From Chloroflexota bacterium (GTDB lineage: Bacteria; Chloroflexota; Dormibacteria; Dormibacterales; Dormibacteraceae): DNA of 64,000 bases. Shown one piece after another: positions 16,143 through 25,261 of this stretch. A program made the position numbers and the translations under genes. Below the pieces are notes generated by a model. It was given only the letters and a program-made list of their open reading frames with translations, ran no database searches and had not been told where the DNA came from. The DNA lies in assembly GCA_005887685.1 (NCBI GenBank), contig VBHJ01000011.1, forward strand, positions 1-64,000. Direction: 5' to 3'. Positions within the stretch are counted from its first letter, which is position 1. The number at the start of each line of letters is the position of its first letter.

Positions 16143-16973
16143 TCATCTGTACATCTCCAGCAGGTGCGCGAGCAGCGGCCGCAGCTCCGTGCGCGGCAGG
16201 ACCATGTCGACCTGCCCGTGGGCGAGCTGAAACTCGGCGCTCTGGAAGCCGGGCGGAAGGTCGGCATAGGTCGCCTGCTTGATCACACGTGGCCCGGTGA
16301 AACCGATGGCCGCACCCGGCTCCGCGATGTTTATGTCGGCGACCAGCGCCAGCGACGCCGCGGTGCCGCCGAACGTCGGGTCGGTGAGGATTGAGAAATA
16401 AGGCACGCGTGCCGAATGCAGCCGGCCGACCGCCGCGTTGACCTTGGCGAGCTGCATCAGGGCGAGCACGCCCTCCTGCATGCGCGCGCCGCCGGAGGCG
16501 CTGACGAGGATGTAGGGAATCCCTGAAGCTGCCGCCTGCTCCATCCCTCGGGCGAGCCGCTCGCCCGCGACGATGGACAGCGTGCCTCCGACAAATCCGA
16601 AATCGAAGGTCGCGAGCCAGATCGGGCGGCCAGAGAGCGTGCACGTGCCCGTCCGCACGGCTTCGTTGAGTCCGTCCTCGAGCAGGCGCTCGACCGTCTC
16701 CTGGTATGGCTTCGGCACCGTCCAGTCGAGCAGGTCGTGGGAGCGGACGTCGCTCCAGCGCTCCTGCCACGAACCGTTGTCGGCAATCAGCGAGATCCAG
16801 ACGTCGGCGCCGAGGCGGAAGTGATGCCCGCATTCGGTGCACACGTAGTTGTGCGTGCGGAGGTTGTCCATGACGAGCGCGATGCCGCAGCCGGGGCAGT
16901 TGGTCGGCAGCAGGATCTCCGGCAGCGGGCCGCCCTGGATTGCAACTTCGTCGTGGTGCGTTTCCGCGATCAC
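16143..16973 (-). CDS. accD: Acetyl-CoA carboxylase carboxyltransferase subunit beta
   Basis: The 276-residue protein has the four-Cys zinc ribbon typical of AccD (Cys26, Cys29, Cys45, Cys48; CPGCG...CTECGHHF). The crotonase-like core follows: FDFGFVGGTLSIVAGERLARGME, SASGGARMQEGVLALMQ, and ILTDPTFGGTAASLA. It pairs with AccA in the carboxyltransferase heterotetramer. The GTG at 16973 overlaps the fabG stop (GTGA). Separate accD and accA, rather than the fused type, are unlike typical actinomycetes. Confidence 0.95.
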   Translation of the reverse strand: MIAETHHDEVAIQGGPLPEILLPTNCPGCGIALVMDNLRTHNYVCTECGHHFRLGADVWISLIADNGSWQERWSDVRSHDLLDWTVPKPYQETVERLLEDGLNEAVRTGTCTLSGRPIWLATFDFGFVGGTLSIVAGERLARGMEQAAASGIPYILVSASGGARMQEGVLALMQLAKVNAAVGRLHSARVPYFSILTDPTFGGTAASLALVADINIAEPGAAIGFTGPRVIKQATYADLPPGFQSAEFQLAHGQVDMVLPRTELRPLLAHLLEMYR

Positions 16974-17698
16974 AGGCTGAGTCCCCCATCGACCGCGATG
17001 ACCTGGCCGGTGATGAAACCTGCACGCTCCGAACACAGGAAAGCGACCGCGGCCGCGACCTCTTCTGCGGTGCCTTCGCGCTTGATCGGCGTGACCTCCA
17101 CCAGCTTGCCCACCATCTCATCGGTCAGCGAACCACTCGTGAGCTCGGTACGCACGTAGCCAGGCGCGACCGCGTTGCATGTGATGTTGCGCGAGCCGTA
17201 CTCGCGCGCGACCGACTTCGTGAAACCCACCAGGCCGGCCTTGGCGGCCGCGTAGTTCGATTGCCCCGCGTTGCCCGTCAGTCCCACGATCGAGGAGATG
17301 TTCACGATGCGCCCCCAGCGCGCGCGCATCATGCCTGACATGATCGCAGCCTTCGTAGTGGCGAAGGCCGAGAGCAGGTCGGTTCGGATGAGGTCTTCCC
17401 AGTCAGGTGGCGACATCTGGATGAGGAGCTTGTCGCGAACCGCACCGGCATTGTTGACCAGCACGTCGACCCTGCCGATCGCCTTCACCATCGACTCGAC
17501 CTGCGCAGGGTCGCTGACGTCGGCCTGGTGGGCGCTCGCGCTGGGCAGCGACGCCGCTGTCTCCTCCGCCGCAGCCTTGTCCGAGCGGTAGTTCACGACC
17601 ACCCGCGCACCCATCGCGGCGAGCGCCTGGCTGATCGCGCGACCGATGCCCTTACCGCCGCCCGTGACCAGCGCGGTTTTGCCGTCCAGGTCGCCCAC
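16970..17698 (-). CDS. fabG: 3-oxoacyl-ACP reductase
   Basis: The 242-residue short-chain dehydrogenase has the NADPH motif TGGGKGIG (12-19), NNAG near 82, a catalytic Ser in NISSIVG (135-136), Tyr149 and Lys153 (YAAAK), and a standard C-terminus (GQVIAVDGGLSL). It reduces 3-oxoacyl-ACP in each elongation cycle. Its start directly abuts the fabD stop, and accD overlaps its end, so it is inside the fab operon. This context favours FabG over other SDR roles. Confidence 0.95.
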   Translation of the reverse strand: MGDLDGKTALVTGGGKGIGRAISQALAAMGARVVVNYRSDKAAAEETAASLPSASAHQADVSDPAQVESMVKAIGRVDVLVNNAGAVRDKLLIQMSPPDWEDLIRTDLLSAFATTKAAIMSGMMRARWGRIVNISSIVGLTGNAGQSNYAAAKAGLVGFTKSVAREYGSRNITCNAVAPGYVRTELTSGSLTDEMVGKLVEVTPIKREGTAEEVAAAVAFLCSERAGFITGQVIAVDGGLSL

Positions 17699-18643
17699 CT
17701 ATGCGGTCGTCGGTCCCGCGAAGTCTACGAACAGCTCTTCAGCGTTCCAGGTGTCGACGCCGGGGATGTGCTTGGCGGCGAGGCTCGCGAGCACGCGTCC
17801 CGGACCAAGCTCGACAACGGTGCGCACTTTCATCGCGCGCATGGAGACCATCGTCTTCGCCCAGTCCACCTGGCGGAGCATCTGGAGCCGCAGCTCTTCC
17901 TGCAGCGCGGCCACCGTCCGCAGCGCTTCACCCGACGCGTTGGCGAGGATCGGGATCGAAGGCGCCTTCAGGGGCAGCAGGTCGACCGCCTTGCGAAAGG
18001 CCGCAGCGGCGGCCTCCATCAGTGGAGTGTGCGCGGCAAGCGGGATGGTGAGGATCAGAGCACGACGCGCGCCGGCCGCGATGGCCAGCCTTTCCGCTTC
18101 CTGCACGGCGGCCATCTCGCCCGAAAGGACGAACTGAACATCGGCGTTGCGGTTGGCGATCCAGAGGTTGCCATCCTGCGACGCCTCCTGACGGATCCGC
18201 TCGACGGCGGCCTCGTTCAGACCGACGATCGCGATCATGCCCACGTGCTCGCCCGCCGCCAACGCCATGATGCGGCCTCGTTCCTTGACCAGCAGCAGTG
18301 CGGTCTCCCACGAGATCGAGCTTGCGGCCGCGAGCGACGCGATCTCGCCGAGGCTGTGCCCGGCCGTCACGCTGACGTTCTCCAGCCCGTAGCTCTCACG
18401 CCAGACTTCGTAGGCGGCCCAGCAAACGGTCATCACGCAGGGCTGAATGACGTCGGTCCTGTTGAGCTCCTCCACCGGGCCCTCGAAGCACAGCTTGCGA
18501 ATGGGCATCTCGAGCACCTCTTCGGCGCGCTCGAACACTCGCCGCGCCGCGGGGTAGCGGTCGTAGAGGTTCTTGCCCATGCCCGGCTTCTGGACGCCCT
18601 GGCCCGGGAATAGAAGCGCGATCGGTCCGGACAGACTGATCAC
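17699..18643 (-). CDS. fabD: Malonyl-CoA:ACP transacylase
   Basis: The 314-residue protein has ALLFPGQGVQKPGMG at the N-terminus and the nucleophile elbow GHSLGE with Ser97; IPLAAHTPLM carries the catalytic His region. It loads malonyl groups onto ACP for elongation. It follows fabH by a 22-base gap and abuts fabG. Length matches the family. Confidence 0.95.
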   Translation of the reverse strand: MISLSGPIALLFPGQGVQKPGMGKNLYDRYPAARRVFERAEEVLEMPIRKLCFEGPVEELNRTDVIQPCVMTVCWAAYEVWRESYGLENVSVTAGHSLGEIASLAAASSISWETALLLVKERGRIMALAAGEHVGMIAIVGLNEAAVERIRQEASQDGNLWIANRNADVQFVLSGEMAAVQEAERLAIAAGARRALILTIPLAAHTPLMEAAAAAFRKAVDLLPLKAPSIPILANASGEALRTVAALQEELRLQMLRQVDWAKTMVSMRAMKVRTVVELGPGRVLASLAAKHIPGVDTWNAEELFVDFAGPTTA

Positions 18644-18665
18644 AGAATTAGTCCCAGGTCATCAG

Positions 18666-19703
18666 TCAGGCCCACTTCATCAGGGTTGCGCCCCAGGTGA
18701 GGCCTGACCCAAAACCCGCCAGCAGCACATGGTCGCCGCTCTTGACGCGGCCCTTGCGCACAGCTTCCTCGAGGGCCAGCGGGATTGAAGCGCTCGAGGT
18801 GTTGCCGTACTCGTCGATGTTGACCGCCACGCGCTCCATCGACAGCCCGATGCGCCTCGCCGCGGCGTCGATGATCCGGAAGTTGGCCTGGTGCGGCACC
18901 CACAGATCGATGTCGTCCAGAGCGACGCCCGCGGTCTGGCAGACCTCGGTTGCCTGCCGGATGAAGATGTCGACGGCAAACTTGAAAACGTCGGGGCCGA
19001 CCATGTCGATGAAGGGCTGTGCGTCCTTGGCGGCGTAAGCCCCCTTCTCGATGTTCCCGCAGGTCACCTGAGCGTATCCGCGGCCGTCCGAACCAAGGCA
19101 CCAGCTGAGGAAACCGGCGCCCTTGGGCGCGGCTCGCACGACTGCCGCGCCGGCTCCGTCTCCGAAGATCACAGCCGTGCCGCGGTCGGAGTAATCGAGC
19201 ATGCGAGATAGAACCTCGGCGCCGACTACGAGCACGGTGTCGGCGCGCTCTGTGGCGATGAACGAATCGGCAATGGAGAGCGCGTAGACGAAGCTTGTGC
19301 AGGCGGCGAGCGTGTCCCATGCCACTGCGCCCGGCGCGTCGAGCTCGTTCTGGACGCGGCACGCGACGGATGGGAACGGTCCATCTGGCGACGAGGTGCC
19401 GACCAGGATCATGTCCAGGTCTTTCGCCGCAATCCCAGCCGCTTTGAGAGCTGAACGGGCAGCTCCGGTAGCGAGCTCGAAAGTTGTCGTGCCCGGCTCG
19501 GCGATGTGGCGGCGGCGGATGCCCGTCCGCTCGGTGATCCACTTGTCGGACGTGTCCATCATCTTCTCGAGATCGAGGTTGGTGATCACCTTTTCGGGGG
19601 CGTGCACACCGACGCCCGCGATAGCGCTGGGCCTTCCCTTGGCCTTGAAGGACCGAAGCGGAACCGCATCGGAACGCGTCCGGTAGCTGGTGGTGATGGC
19701 CAT
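18666..19703 (-). CDS. fabH: 3-oxoacyl-ACP synthase III
   Basis: The 345-residue enzyme condenses acyl-CoA primers with malonyl-ACP to begin synthesis. The triad is visible: Cys135 (LAACTSF), His271 (VPHQANFRII) and Asn301 (GNTSSASIPLAL). The ATG at 19703 (MAITTSYRTRS) lies 6 bases past the acpP stop; frames further upstream are not protein-like. The N-terminus carries about 25 residues before the usual first strand, slightly longer than E. coli FabH. Primer preference (straight or branched) cannot be read. Confidence 0.94.
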   Translation of the reverse strand: MAITTSYRTRSDAVPLRSFKAKGRPSAIAGVGVHAPEKVITNLDLEKMMDTSDKWITERTGIRRRHIAEPGTTTFELATGAARSALKAAGIAAKDLDMILVGTSSPDGPFPSVACRVQNELDAPGAVAWDTLAACTSFVYALSIADSFIATERADTVLVVGAEVLSRMLDYSDRGTAVIFGDGAGAAVVRAAPKGAGFLSWCLGSDGRGYAQVTCGNIEKGAYAAKDAQPFIDMVGPDVFKFAVDIFIRQATEVCQTAGVALDDIDLWVPHQANFRIIDAAARRIGLSMERVAVNIDEYGNTSSASIPLALEEAVRKGRVKSGDHVLLAGFGSGLTWGATLMKWA

Positions 19704-19708
19704 CGGCT

Positions 19709-19966
19709 CTAGGCCTCCAGCCGCTCGGCGGTCTTTTGCTCCAGGAACTTCCACAGGTCTCCGATCACCTTCATGTTCTCGAGCTCCGAGTCCGGCAGCT
19801 CGACGTCGTACTTGTCCTCGATGGCCGCGATCAGCTCGACGAGGTCGAGCGAGTCGGCCGCCAGGTCGCGCTGAAAACTCTTGTCCATCTGGACCTGGTC
19901 CGGGTCAATTCCCAGGATCTCCGCCGCGAGCTCCTGCAGTTCCTTGAAGTTCAGCTGGCTTGCCAT
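19709..19966 (-). CDS. acpP: Acyl carrier protein
   Basis: An 85-residue acidic four-helix carrier with the phosphopantetheine site DSL at Ser39 (LAADSLDLVELI). It carries growing acyl chains for the neighbouring Fab enzymes. It lies between fabF (18-base gap) and fabH (5-base gap), the same grouping as in Streptomyces fab clusters though in a different order. Confidence 0.96.
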   Translation of the reverse strand: MASQLNFKELQELAAEILGIDPDQVQMDKSFQRDLAADSLDLVELIAAIEDKYDVELPDSELENMKVIGDLWKFLEQKTAERLEA

Positions 19967-19984
19967 CTGGCTTCCTTCCTCCTT

Positions 19985-21253
19985 CTAGTTGTTCGCGCCC
20001 GAGGGGGCTTTCTTGATGACGACAGTCGCGTTGTGGCCGCCAAACCCAAAGGAGTTCGAGATGGCGACGTTGATATCGGCCTTGCGCGCCTTGTTGGGCA
20101 CGTAGTCCAGGTCGCATTCCGGGTCGGGGTCGTCGAGGTTGATGGTCGGCGGCAGCAGGCCACGCTCCAGGGCGAGAACGCAAGCAGCCGCCTCAATCGC
20201 ACCCGCGGCGCCGAGGAGGTGCCCGTGTGTCGACTTGGTCGAGGAAACAGCGAGCTCGCGAGCGTGTTCGCCGAACACCGACTTGATCGCCTTCGTCTCG
20301 GCGACGTCGCCCAGCTTGGTGGACGTGCCGTGCGCGTTGACGTAGCCGACCTCTTTCGGATCGACGCCGCTGTTCTCCAGCGCACGACGCATGGCACGCA
20401 TCGCGCCCTTGCCCTCAGGTTGGGGAGCGGTGAAGTGATACATGTCGGCGCTGGCGCCGTAGCCGGCGATCTCCGCGAGGATTCGCGCCCCGCGCTGCTT
20501 GGCGTGGTCCATGTCCTCGAGCACGAACATCACCGACCCCTCGCCCATGACAAAACCATCGCGGCCGAGGTCGAACGGACGGCACGCCTTCTCGGGCTCG
20601 TCGTTGCGCTCGCTGGTCGCCTTGATCTGGCAGAAGGCGCCCATCGTGAGCGGAGTGATCGTGGCTTCCGATCCGCCGGCGATCATTGCGACAGCGTCGC
20701 CGCGCTTGATGATCTCGGAAGCCTCGCCGATTCCGTGCGTGCTCGACGCGCAGGCGCTGACGATGGCGTAGTTGGGACCACCCGCCTTGGTGTGGATGGC
20801 CACGATGCCCGCCGCCATGTCGGCGATCATCATCGGCACGGTGAACGGGCTGATGCGCTTCGGCCCGCGCTCGATCAAGTTGGTGTGGCTCTTCTCGATC
20901 TCCTCCATGCCGCCGATGCCGGAGCTGACGATCACACCGACGTCATCCGGGTCCATCTGTGAGGGGTCGAGGTTGGCATGGGCCAGCGCCTGCTTCGACG
21001 CGGCGAGGGCGAACTGGCAGTAGCGTCCGATGTGGCGGGCGGTCTTGCGGTCCATGTATTCCTCGGCGTTGAAACCCTTGACCTCAGCAGCGATCTTGGT
21101 GTCGAAGAGGGCGGTGTCGAAGCGCGTGATCAGGCCGACGCCCGAAACACCTTCGATCATGTTCGACCAGACGGTTTCGAGGTCGTTGCCGATCGGGGTG
21201 ATGAAGCCCATGCCCGTGACGGCCACACGACGCCCGTTGTGATTGGATGTCAT
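19985..21253 (-). CDS. fabF: 3-oxoacyl-ACP synthase II
   Basis: The 422-residue condensing enzyme has Cys168 in SACASSTHGIGEA and the two active-site His motifs YVNAHGTSTKLGD and KSTHGHLLGAAG. It extends acyl-ACP. The ATG at 21253 (MTSNHNGRRVAVTGMG) fits the family start; an in-frame ATG at 21265 is possible. It is first in the run after the FasR-like regulator, with a 91-base gap that holds a perfect inverted repeat, so the fab operon promoter is probably here. Confidence 0.94.
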   Translation of the reverse strand: MTSNHNGRRVAVTGMGFITPIGNDLETVWSNMIEGVSGVGLITRFDTALFDTKIAAEVKGFNAEEYMDRKTARHIGRYCQFALAASKQALAHANLDPSQMDPDDVGVIVSSGIGGMEEIEKSHTNLIERGPKRISPFTVPMMIADMAAGIVAIHTKAGGPNYAIVSACASSTHGIGEASEIIKRGDAVAMIAGGSEATITPLTMGAFCQIKATSERNDEPEKACRPFDLGRDGFVMGEGSVMFVLEDMDHAKQRGARILAEIAGYGASADMYHFTAPQPEGKGAMRAMRRALENSGVDPKEVGYVNAHGTSTKLGDVAETKAIKSVFGEHARELAVSSTKSTHGHLLGAAGAIEAAACVLALERGLLPPTINLDDPDPECDLDYVPNKARKADINVAISNSFGFGGHNATVVIKKAPSGANN

Positions 21254-21317
21254 GTTTTCCAGCATACGGACGCCAGGGCCAAACGACAGCCTTGCCGAGT
21301 AGCAAAAGCCGGGTGAT

Positions 21318-21340
21318 TCTTTGGACTTTTGGTCCAAAGA
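21318..21340. promoter_or_regulatory. Perfect 9-base inverted repeat upstream of fabF
   Basis: TCTTTGGAC and GTCCAAAGA flank a 5-base spacer. It lies 5 bases beyond the regulator stop and about 65 bases before the fabF start. No U-tract follows the repeat in the direction of transcription, so an operator is more likely than a terminator. The adjacent PucR-type gene is the obvious candidate to bind it. Confidence 0.55.
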
Positions 21341-21344
21341 CGGC

Positions 21345-22625
21345 TCAGAGGAGCTTCTGGAGGTCCAGCGCCAGCTGCAGGTTGAGGCGGGTCGACGGCA
21401 GCTCCAGGTCGCCGCCGAGCAACTCTCGCAGCTTATCAAGGCGATACAGGACCGTGTGACGGTGCAGCTTCAGCGACGCGGCCGCGTCCTTGACCGACCC
21501 GCGAGCCAGATAGGCCTCCAGCGTCTCGAGTAGCTGCGCGCGGTTGCGCACCTTCGGATCCAGCAGGCGGCCGAGCGTGTGATTGACGAAGCGCTCCGCG
21601 AGCACCGGGTTCTGGGCGAGCACCAGGTGAGGGATGACCTCATCGTGGCCGTGCACGACCGAATCCGGCCGCAATTTGCGACCCGCCTCGAACGCCTGCT
21701 GCGCTTCGAGATACGAGCGGGAGATGCCGTGCAGTCCGGGGTGGTAGCCCCCGATCCCGGCGCGGAGTCGCGCGCCGAGGTGGCCCGCCCTCTGCGTTAC
21801 CTGCTCCTGCAGCCGGCTGACGAACTGACGGGCCGAGTCCGCGTCGGCGGGCGTTTCGATGGGCCACAGCACGACCAGCGTGCTGGGGTCGGTGGCGAGG
21901 AGCAAAGTGCCGCGGCGGACCTCGAGGGAATCGACCACCTCGGCGAGAGCCTGTCCACCACGCTCACCATCGCGGTTGCCCATGACCAGCTTGCAGACGA
22001 CCGCGACGTATCCCGTCGCAATCAGCGGGATGTTGATCGCCAGGGCCTGGCGCTGCAACTCCAGCTCCGAATCGAAGTTGTCGCTGATCAAGGAGTGGAA
22101 GAGACGCGCGTGGGCGCGCGTGCCCCGCTGCATGTGCTGCTCGCGCGCGTGGAGATAGGTCTTGGTCACCTCCGCCGCGACCTGGTCGAGAGCGGCGAAG
22201 ACGTAGTTGGCGATGAGCATGATCCCCTCAGGGGTCGCCTCGGGATGGCCGCGCCACGCGCGAAGGATCTCGTCCCAAGCGACGCGGGCCGCGATCCGAT
22301 AGGCCGAAAGGATCGGTTCGACGGACTGGCTGCTGCGAGCCTGCAGAATCCCCAGCTGCGCAACCCTACGCAGCTCCTCCTGCGTCGCGGGCCTCGCCTC
22401 CCGGGCTGTCGCCAGGAAAAGGTCGAGGCCGGCGGCGCAGGCTCGGACGATGGCGTCGCGCTGGGGGGGAACGCCCGTCGATGCGTCCCAGCGAACCAGG
22501 GTGACGACGGCGCGGGCCATGTGCCGGGCCATGCCGGCATGCCGGCGCGCGAGCTGGTCGATCAAGCCCTGCGGCAGCCTGGGCGCGACCCTGACCGATT
22601 TGGACCTGGAGGCCACCTTCGCCAT
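21345..22625 (-). CDS. PucR-family regulator, FasR-like, probable activator of the fab operon
   Basis: The 426-residue protein has the PucR/CdaR layout: an N-terminal helical sensor region (about 15-170), a GGDEF-related middle domain (about 185-310) and a C-terminal PucR-type HTH (about 360-415; LLETLEAYLARGSVKDAAASLKLHRHTVLYRLDKLRELLG). In Streptomyces coelicolor, FasR, also PucR-like and encoded next to fabD, activates the fabD-fabH-acpP-fabF operon. This gene lies directly upstream of fabF in the same direction. The role is inferred from that parallel. Confidence 0.8.
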   Translation of the reverse strand: MAKVASRSKSVRVAPRLPQGLIDQLARRHAGMARHMARAVVTLVRWDASTGVPPQRDAIVRACAAGLDLFLATAREARPATQEELRRVAQLGILQARSSQSVEPILSAYRIAARVAWDEILRAWRGHPEATPEGIMLIANYVFAALDQVAAEVTKTYLHAREQHMQRGTRAHARLFHSLISDNFDSELELQRQALAINIPLIATGYVAVVCKLVMGNRDGERGGQALAEVVDSLEVRRGTLLLATDPSTLVVLWPIETPADADSARQFVSRLQEQVTQRAGHLGARLRAGIGGYHPGLHGISRSYLEAQQAFEAGRKLRPDSVVHGHDEVIPHLVLAQNPVLAERFVNHTLGRLLDPKVRNRAQLLETLEAYLARGSVKDAAASLKLHRHTVLYRLDKLRELLGGDLELPSTRLNLQLALDLQKLL

Positions 22626-22777
22626 ACGGCGACTATACGTCCGGCCTCCATTTGTTGGACACCGCGTCGAGTGGGCTGTTAAGAAGCTATTGGCGCCTGT
22701 CCGGCCGAGCCGTATTCTGGCGCCCGCCGCACCGGAGCCCCCCGGGAGGGTGGTCGGGGCGGCGGGTAGTCGAGGGG

Positions 22778-23518
22778 CTAGCTCTGGCTCTTCACGAAGT
22801 CCAGCATTCGCCGCCAGGCATCGTCACACGCGTCCTTCCATTGTTTGTAGCTCCGGTCGAAGAAGCTGTGCGGCGCACCCTCATACACGTGCGACTCGAC
22901 CCGCACGCCGGCCGACTTGAGCTTGTCCACGAACTCGAGCGACTGGGGCAGCGGGGTTGCCGCATCGTCACCGGCGATCAGCACCAGCAACGGAGCCTTC
23001 ATTCGCGATAGGAACGGCTCGGCGCGCTGCGGCCTCCCGTAAAAGCCGATGCATCCATCCAATCCCGGATTGAGCGCCGACTGGTTCCACGAATTCGACC
23101 CGCCGAAGCAAAACCCGACGGTGAAGACGGATTTCACCGCTCCTCCATCCTTTGACCTCAGGTGCTCCATCGCGGCGGCCGTGTCGGCCGCGATGGTCTC
23201 GGCGGTCGTCTGCTGGACGTGGGGCATGTAGTCGAAGCTCTCGCTGCGGTCCCCCATGCCCGCGGTCCGCGCGAAATAATCGATCGCAACCGAGTCGATC
23301 CCGGCCTCCGCGAACCGCTGAGCCAGCTCCTTGTAGAACTGGTGCAGGCCCCGAACGTCAGGCAGGACGACCATGCCCGCGCCGGTTGGTTTTGCCGCAC
23401 GCGCGAAGTAAGCGGCGTTCCTGACCCCATCGGACGAAGTGAGGATGATGTCTCCCTGGTCTGACGCTGCTCCGCTGATAGGCGGCAGTGGCGGCCTTGC
23501 ATCGTCTCCATAGCACAT
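22778..23518 (-). CDS. Dienelactone hydrolase-family alpha/beta hydrolase
   Basis: The 246-residue protein has the dienelactone hydrolase elbow GFCFGG with Cys in place of the usual Ser, an Asp in LIAGDDAATP and the catalytic His in GAPHSFFD. DLH opens lactone rings in chloroaromatic degradation, but many homologues have other ester substrates. The gene is divergent from the DinB-like gene with only 29 bases between starts. A 152-base gap to the FasR-like gene holds GC-rich sequence with inverted repeats but no clear terminator. Confidence 0.87.
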   Translation of the reverse strand: MCYGDDARPPLPPISGAASDQGDIILTSSDGVRNAAYFARAAKPTGAGMVVLPDVRGLHQFYKELAQRFAEAGIDSVAIDYFARTAGMGDRSESFDYMPHVQQTTAETIAADTAAAMEHLRSKDGGAVKSVFTVGFCFGGSNSWNQSALNPGLDGCIGFYGRPQRAEPFLSRMKAPLLVLIAGDDAATPLPQSLEFVDKLKSAGVRVESHVYEGAPHSFFDRSYKQWKDACDDAWRRMLDFVKSQS

Positions 23519-23547
23519 GCCCCGATTCTCGCTTAGTCTGAAGCGCG

Positions 23548-24069
23548 ATGGAAATAGAGAGCACGGCGTTCACCATCGCGGACCTCAACGCCTTCCTCGA
23601 TGAGATGCAAGACCACGACCGCCACCTCCTGGCGGACCGTCTCGAGAGTGCTTCTCGCCGGCTCGGCGAAATCGGGGCGCGCGTGAATGCAGGGCGTGGA
23701 GACGGCAAGGAGTGGAGCGACCATGAGCTGCTCGCCCACATCGCGACGCTTTCGAAGTACTACGGCGTCCTCGTCCACCGGGTCGCCGGCGGCCAGATCA
23801 CCGAGCTCAACCTGCTGGACAGCGTCCACGCGCGCGACGCCGCGATCGACCAGGCAGCGGAGCTGCCGCCATCGGACCTGGTGCGAATGGCCCTTACCGA
23901 CCACGAGCGGACGATCAAGACCTTGCGCGCCGCCGACCCGACCGCCCTGCGAAGGCCGATCCGGATCGACGGTGAAACCACGATGACGGCGGAAGAGCTC
24001 GCCCGCCTCCCGTTGATCAATCACCTCGAGATGCACATCGAGCAGCTGGAGCGCTCGCTGCAGACCTAG
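23548..24069 (+). CDS. DinB-superfamily protein
   Basis: The 173-residue helical protein matches the DinB/maleylpyruvate-isomerase-like four-helix bundle. His residues expected to bind a divalent metal are in ELLAHIATL and in NHLEMHIEQLE at the C-terminus. Many members are thiol-dependent transferases using mycothiol or bacillithiol; others are uncharacterised. It is divergent from the dienelactone hydrolase gene and its end overlaps the convergent HIT gene by 4 bases. Confidence 0.75.
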   Translation: MEIESTAFTIADLNAFLDEMQDHDRHLLADRLESASRRLGEIGARVNAGRGDGKEWSDHELLAHIATLSKYYGVLVHRVAGGQITELNLLDSVHARDAAIDQAAELPPSDLVRMALTDHERTIKTLRAADPTALRRPIRIDGETTMTAEELARLPLINHLEMHIEQLERSLQT

Positions 24070-24488
24070 TCGCTCACCTGCGGGTAGGCGAGCTTGCGCA
24101 GCTCGCGACGGATGCCATCGGCGGCCTGGTCCATCATCTCGGGATCGGGGTCGGGGTCCTGGTTGCCGAAATCCAGGTCGTGCAGCCCGCGAATCGGTAC
24201 GACATGGAAGTGGCAGTGGGGCACCTCGAGGCCGGCGAGCATCACACCGATCCGCTCCGGTTTGAATGCGGGCATCTGCGCTCTTCCGATGGCCTGCGCC
24301 GTTTCGGCGAGGTGGCACAGCAACGTCGGGTCGAGGTCGAGCCAGTGATCGATCTCGTCGCGCGGCACGACCAGCGAGTGGCCGGGACGCAGCGGGCGGT
24401 TGGAGAGAAAGACCACGCACCGGTCGTCCTTCCAGACGAACCGCGCGGGCACCCTGCCTTCGATTATCTGCGTGAAGATCGTCGCCAT
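24066..24488 (-). CDS. HIT-family nucleotide hydrolase
   Basis: The 140-residue protein carries the histidine triad PHCHFHVVP and the N-terminal ARFVWKDDRCVVFLSNRPLRPGH pattern. HIT proteins hydrolyse or transfer NMP groups (for example AMP-lysine or dinucleoside polyphosphates). The ATG at 24488 shares one base with the stop of the ABC permease gene, so they are co-translated; the physiological link is not evident. Confidence 0.88.
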   Translation of the reverse strand: MATIFTQIIEGRVPARFVWKDDRCVVFLSNRPLRPGHSLVVPRDEIDHWLDLDPTLLCHLAETAQAIGRAQMPAFKPERIGVMLAGLEVPHCHFHVVPIRGLHDLDFGNQDPDPDPEMMDQAADGIRRELRKLAYPQVSD

Positions 24489-25261
24489 CAGGTTCGCGGC
24501 TCCCACTGAAAAAATCGAACGCCAAGAATGAGGCCGGCCACGCCCCACGCACCGAGCACGAGAAGATCATTCGTGTGCAGACCGGAACCACTCAGCTGAA
24601 AGAACGAACCGATCAGCGCATCGGCGAAGTGACGCACCGGAAAGATCTTGCCCAGGATATCAATCCAGCCCGACGGGTTCTGGAGCGGGATGAATACGTT
24701 CGAGATAAACAGCAATGGCAGGATGGTCGCGTTGACGACTGCGGGCGACGCGTCCGCGTTCGGAATCACCGCGGTGACCGCGACACCGAGCGCGCTGAAC
24801 ACCGCGGCGCCGACCACCACTGTGAGCGCAAACGCCGGCAGCGTGGTGGTGGGAAGCGTCGCCCCATAAAACAGAGCGCCGAAGACCGCGCAAATTACGA
24901 CGAGCAAGATCGCGATCGAGACGGCGTGCACGATGCGCGCCAACATGTAGCTCCATACGGGCAAGGGCGATCCGTGGATCCGTTTCAACGCGCCGGAATC
25001 ACGCGAGAAGCTGAGCGAGATCGCGATGTTCGTGTAGCAAGCGGTGATCACCGAGAAGGCCGCAATTGAGGGCACGTAGAACGTGGCCACCCTGACCGCC
25101 TTGCCGGGCGCGATGAGGACGTGACCATTGCCGAAGATGACCGTAAAGATGACCAGGAACATCAACGGAAAAATGAGCGTGAAGAACAGCGACGCCGGAT
25201 TGCGCACGAATGCGTTGTTGATGTACCAGACCTGCCTCAGCGCAAGCTTGAGGTCCCTCAT
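24488..25261 (-). CDS. ABC-2 type exporter permease (DrrB-like)
   Basis: The 257-residue protein has six predicted helices in the ABC-2 pattern, with the N-terminal cytoplasmic helix YINNAFVRNPASLFFTLIFPLMF and the conserved FSRDSGALKRIHGSPLPVW coupling region. With the overlapping ATPase it forms a two-component exporter of drug, lipid or polysaccharide type. The substrate is unknown. Confidence 0.88.
   Translation of the reverse strand: MRDLKLALRQVWYINNAFVRNPASLFFTLIFPLMFLVIFTVIFGNGHVLIAPGKAVRVATFYVPSIAAFSVITACYTNIAISLSFSRDSGALKRIHGSPLPVWSYMLARIVHAVSIAILLVVICAVFGALFYGATLPTTTLPAFALTVVVGAAVFSALGVAVTAVIPNADASPAVVNATILPLLFISNVFIPLQNPSGWIDILGKIFPVRHFADALIGSFFQLSGSGLHTNDLLVLGAWGVAGLILGVRFFQWEPRT

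Noticed and set aside
22626..22777. Possible terminator between the dienelactone hydrolase and FasR-like genes
   Set aside because: The GC-rich inverted repeats have no T-tract in either direction, so no terminator is claimed.
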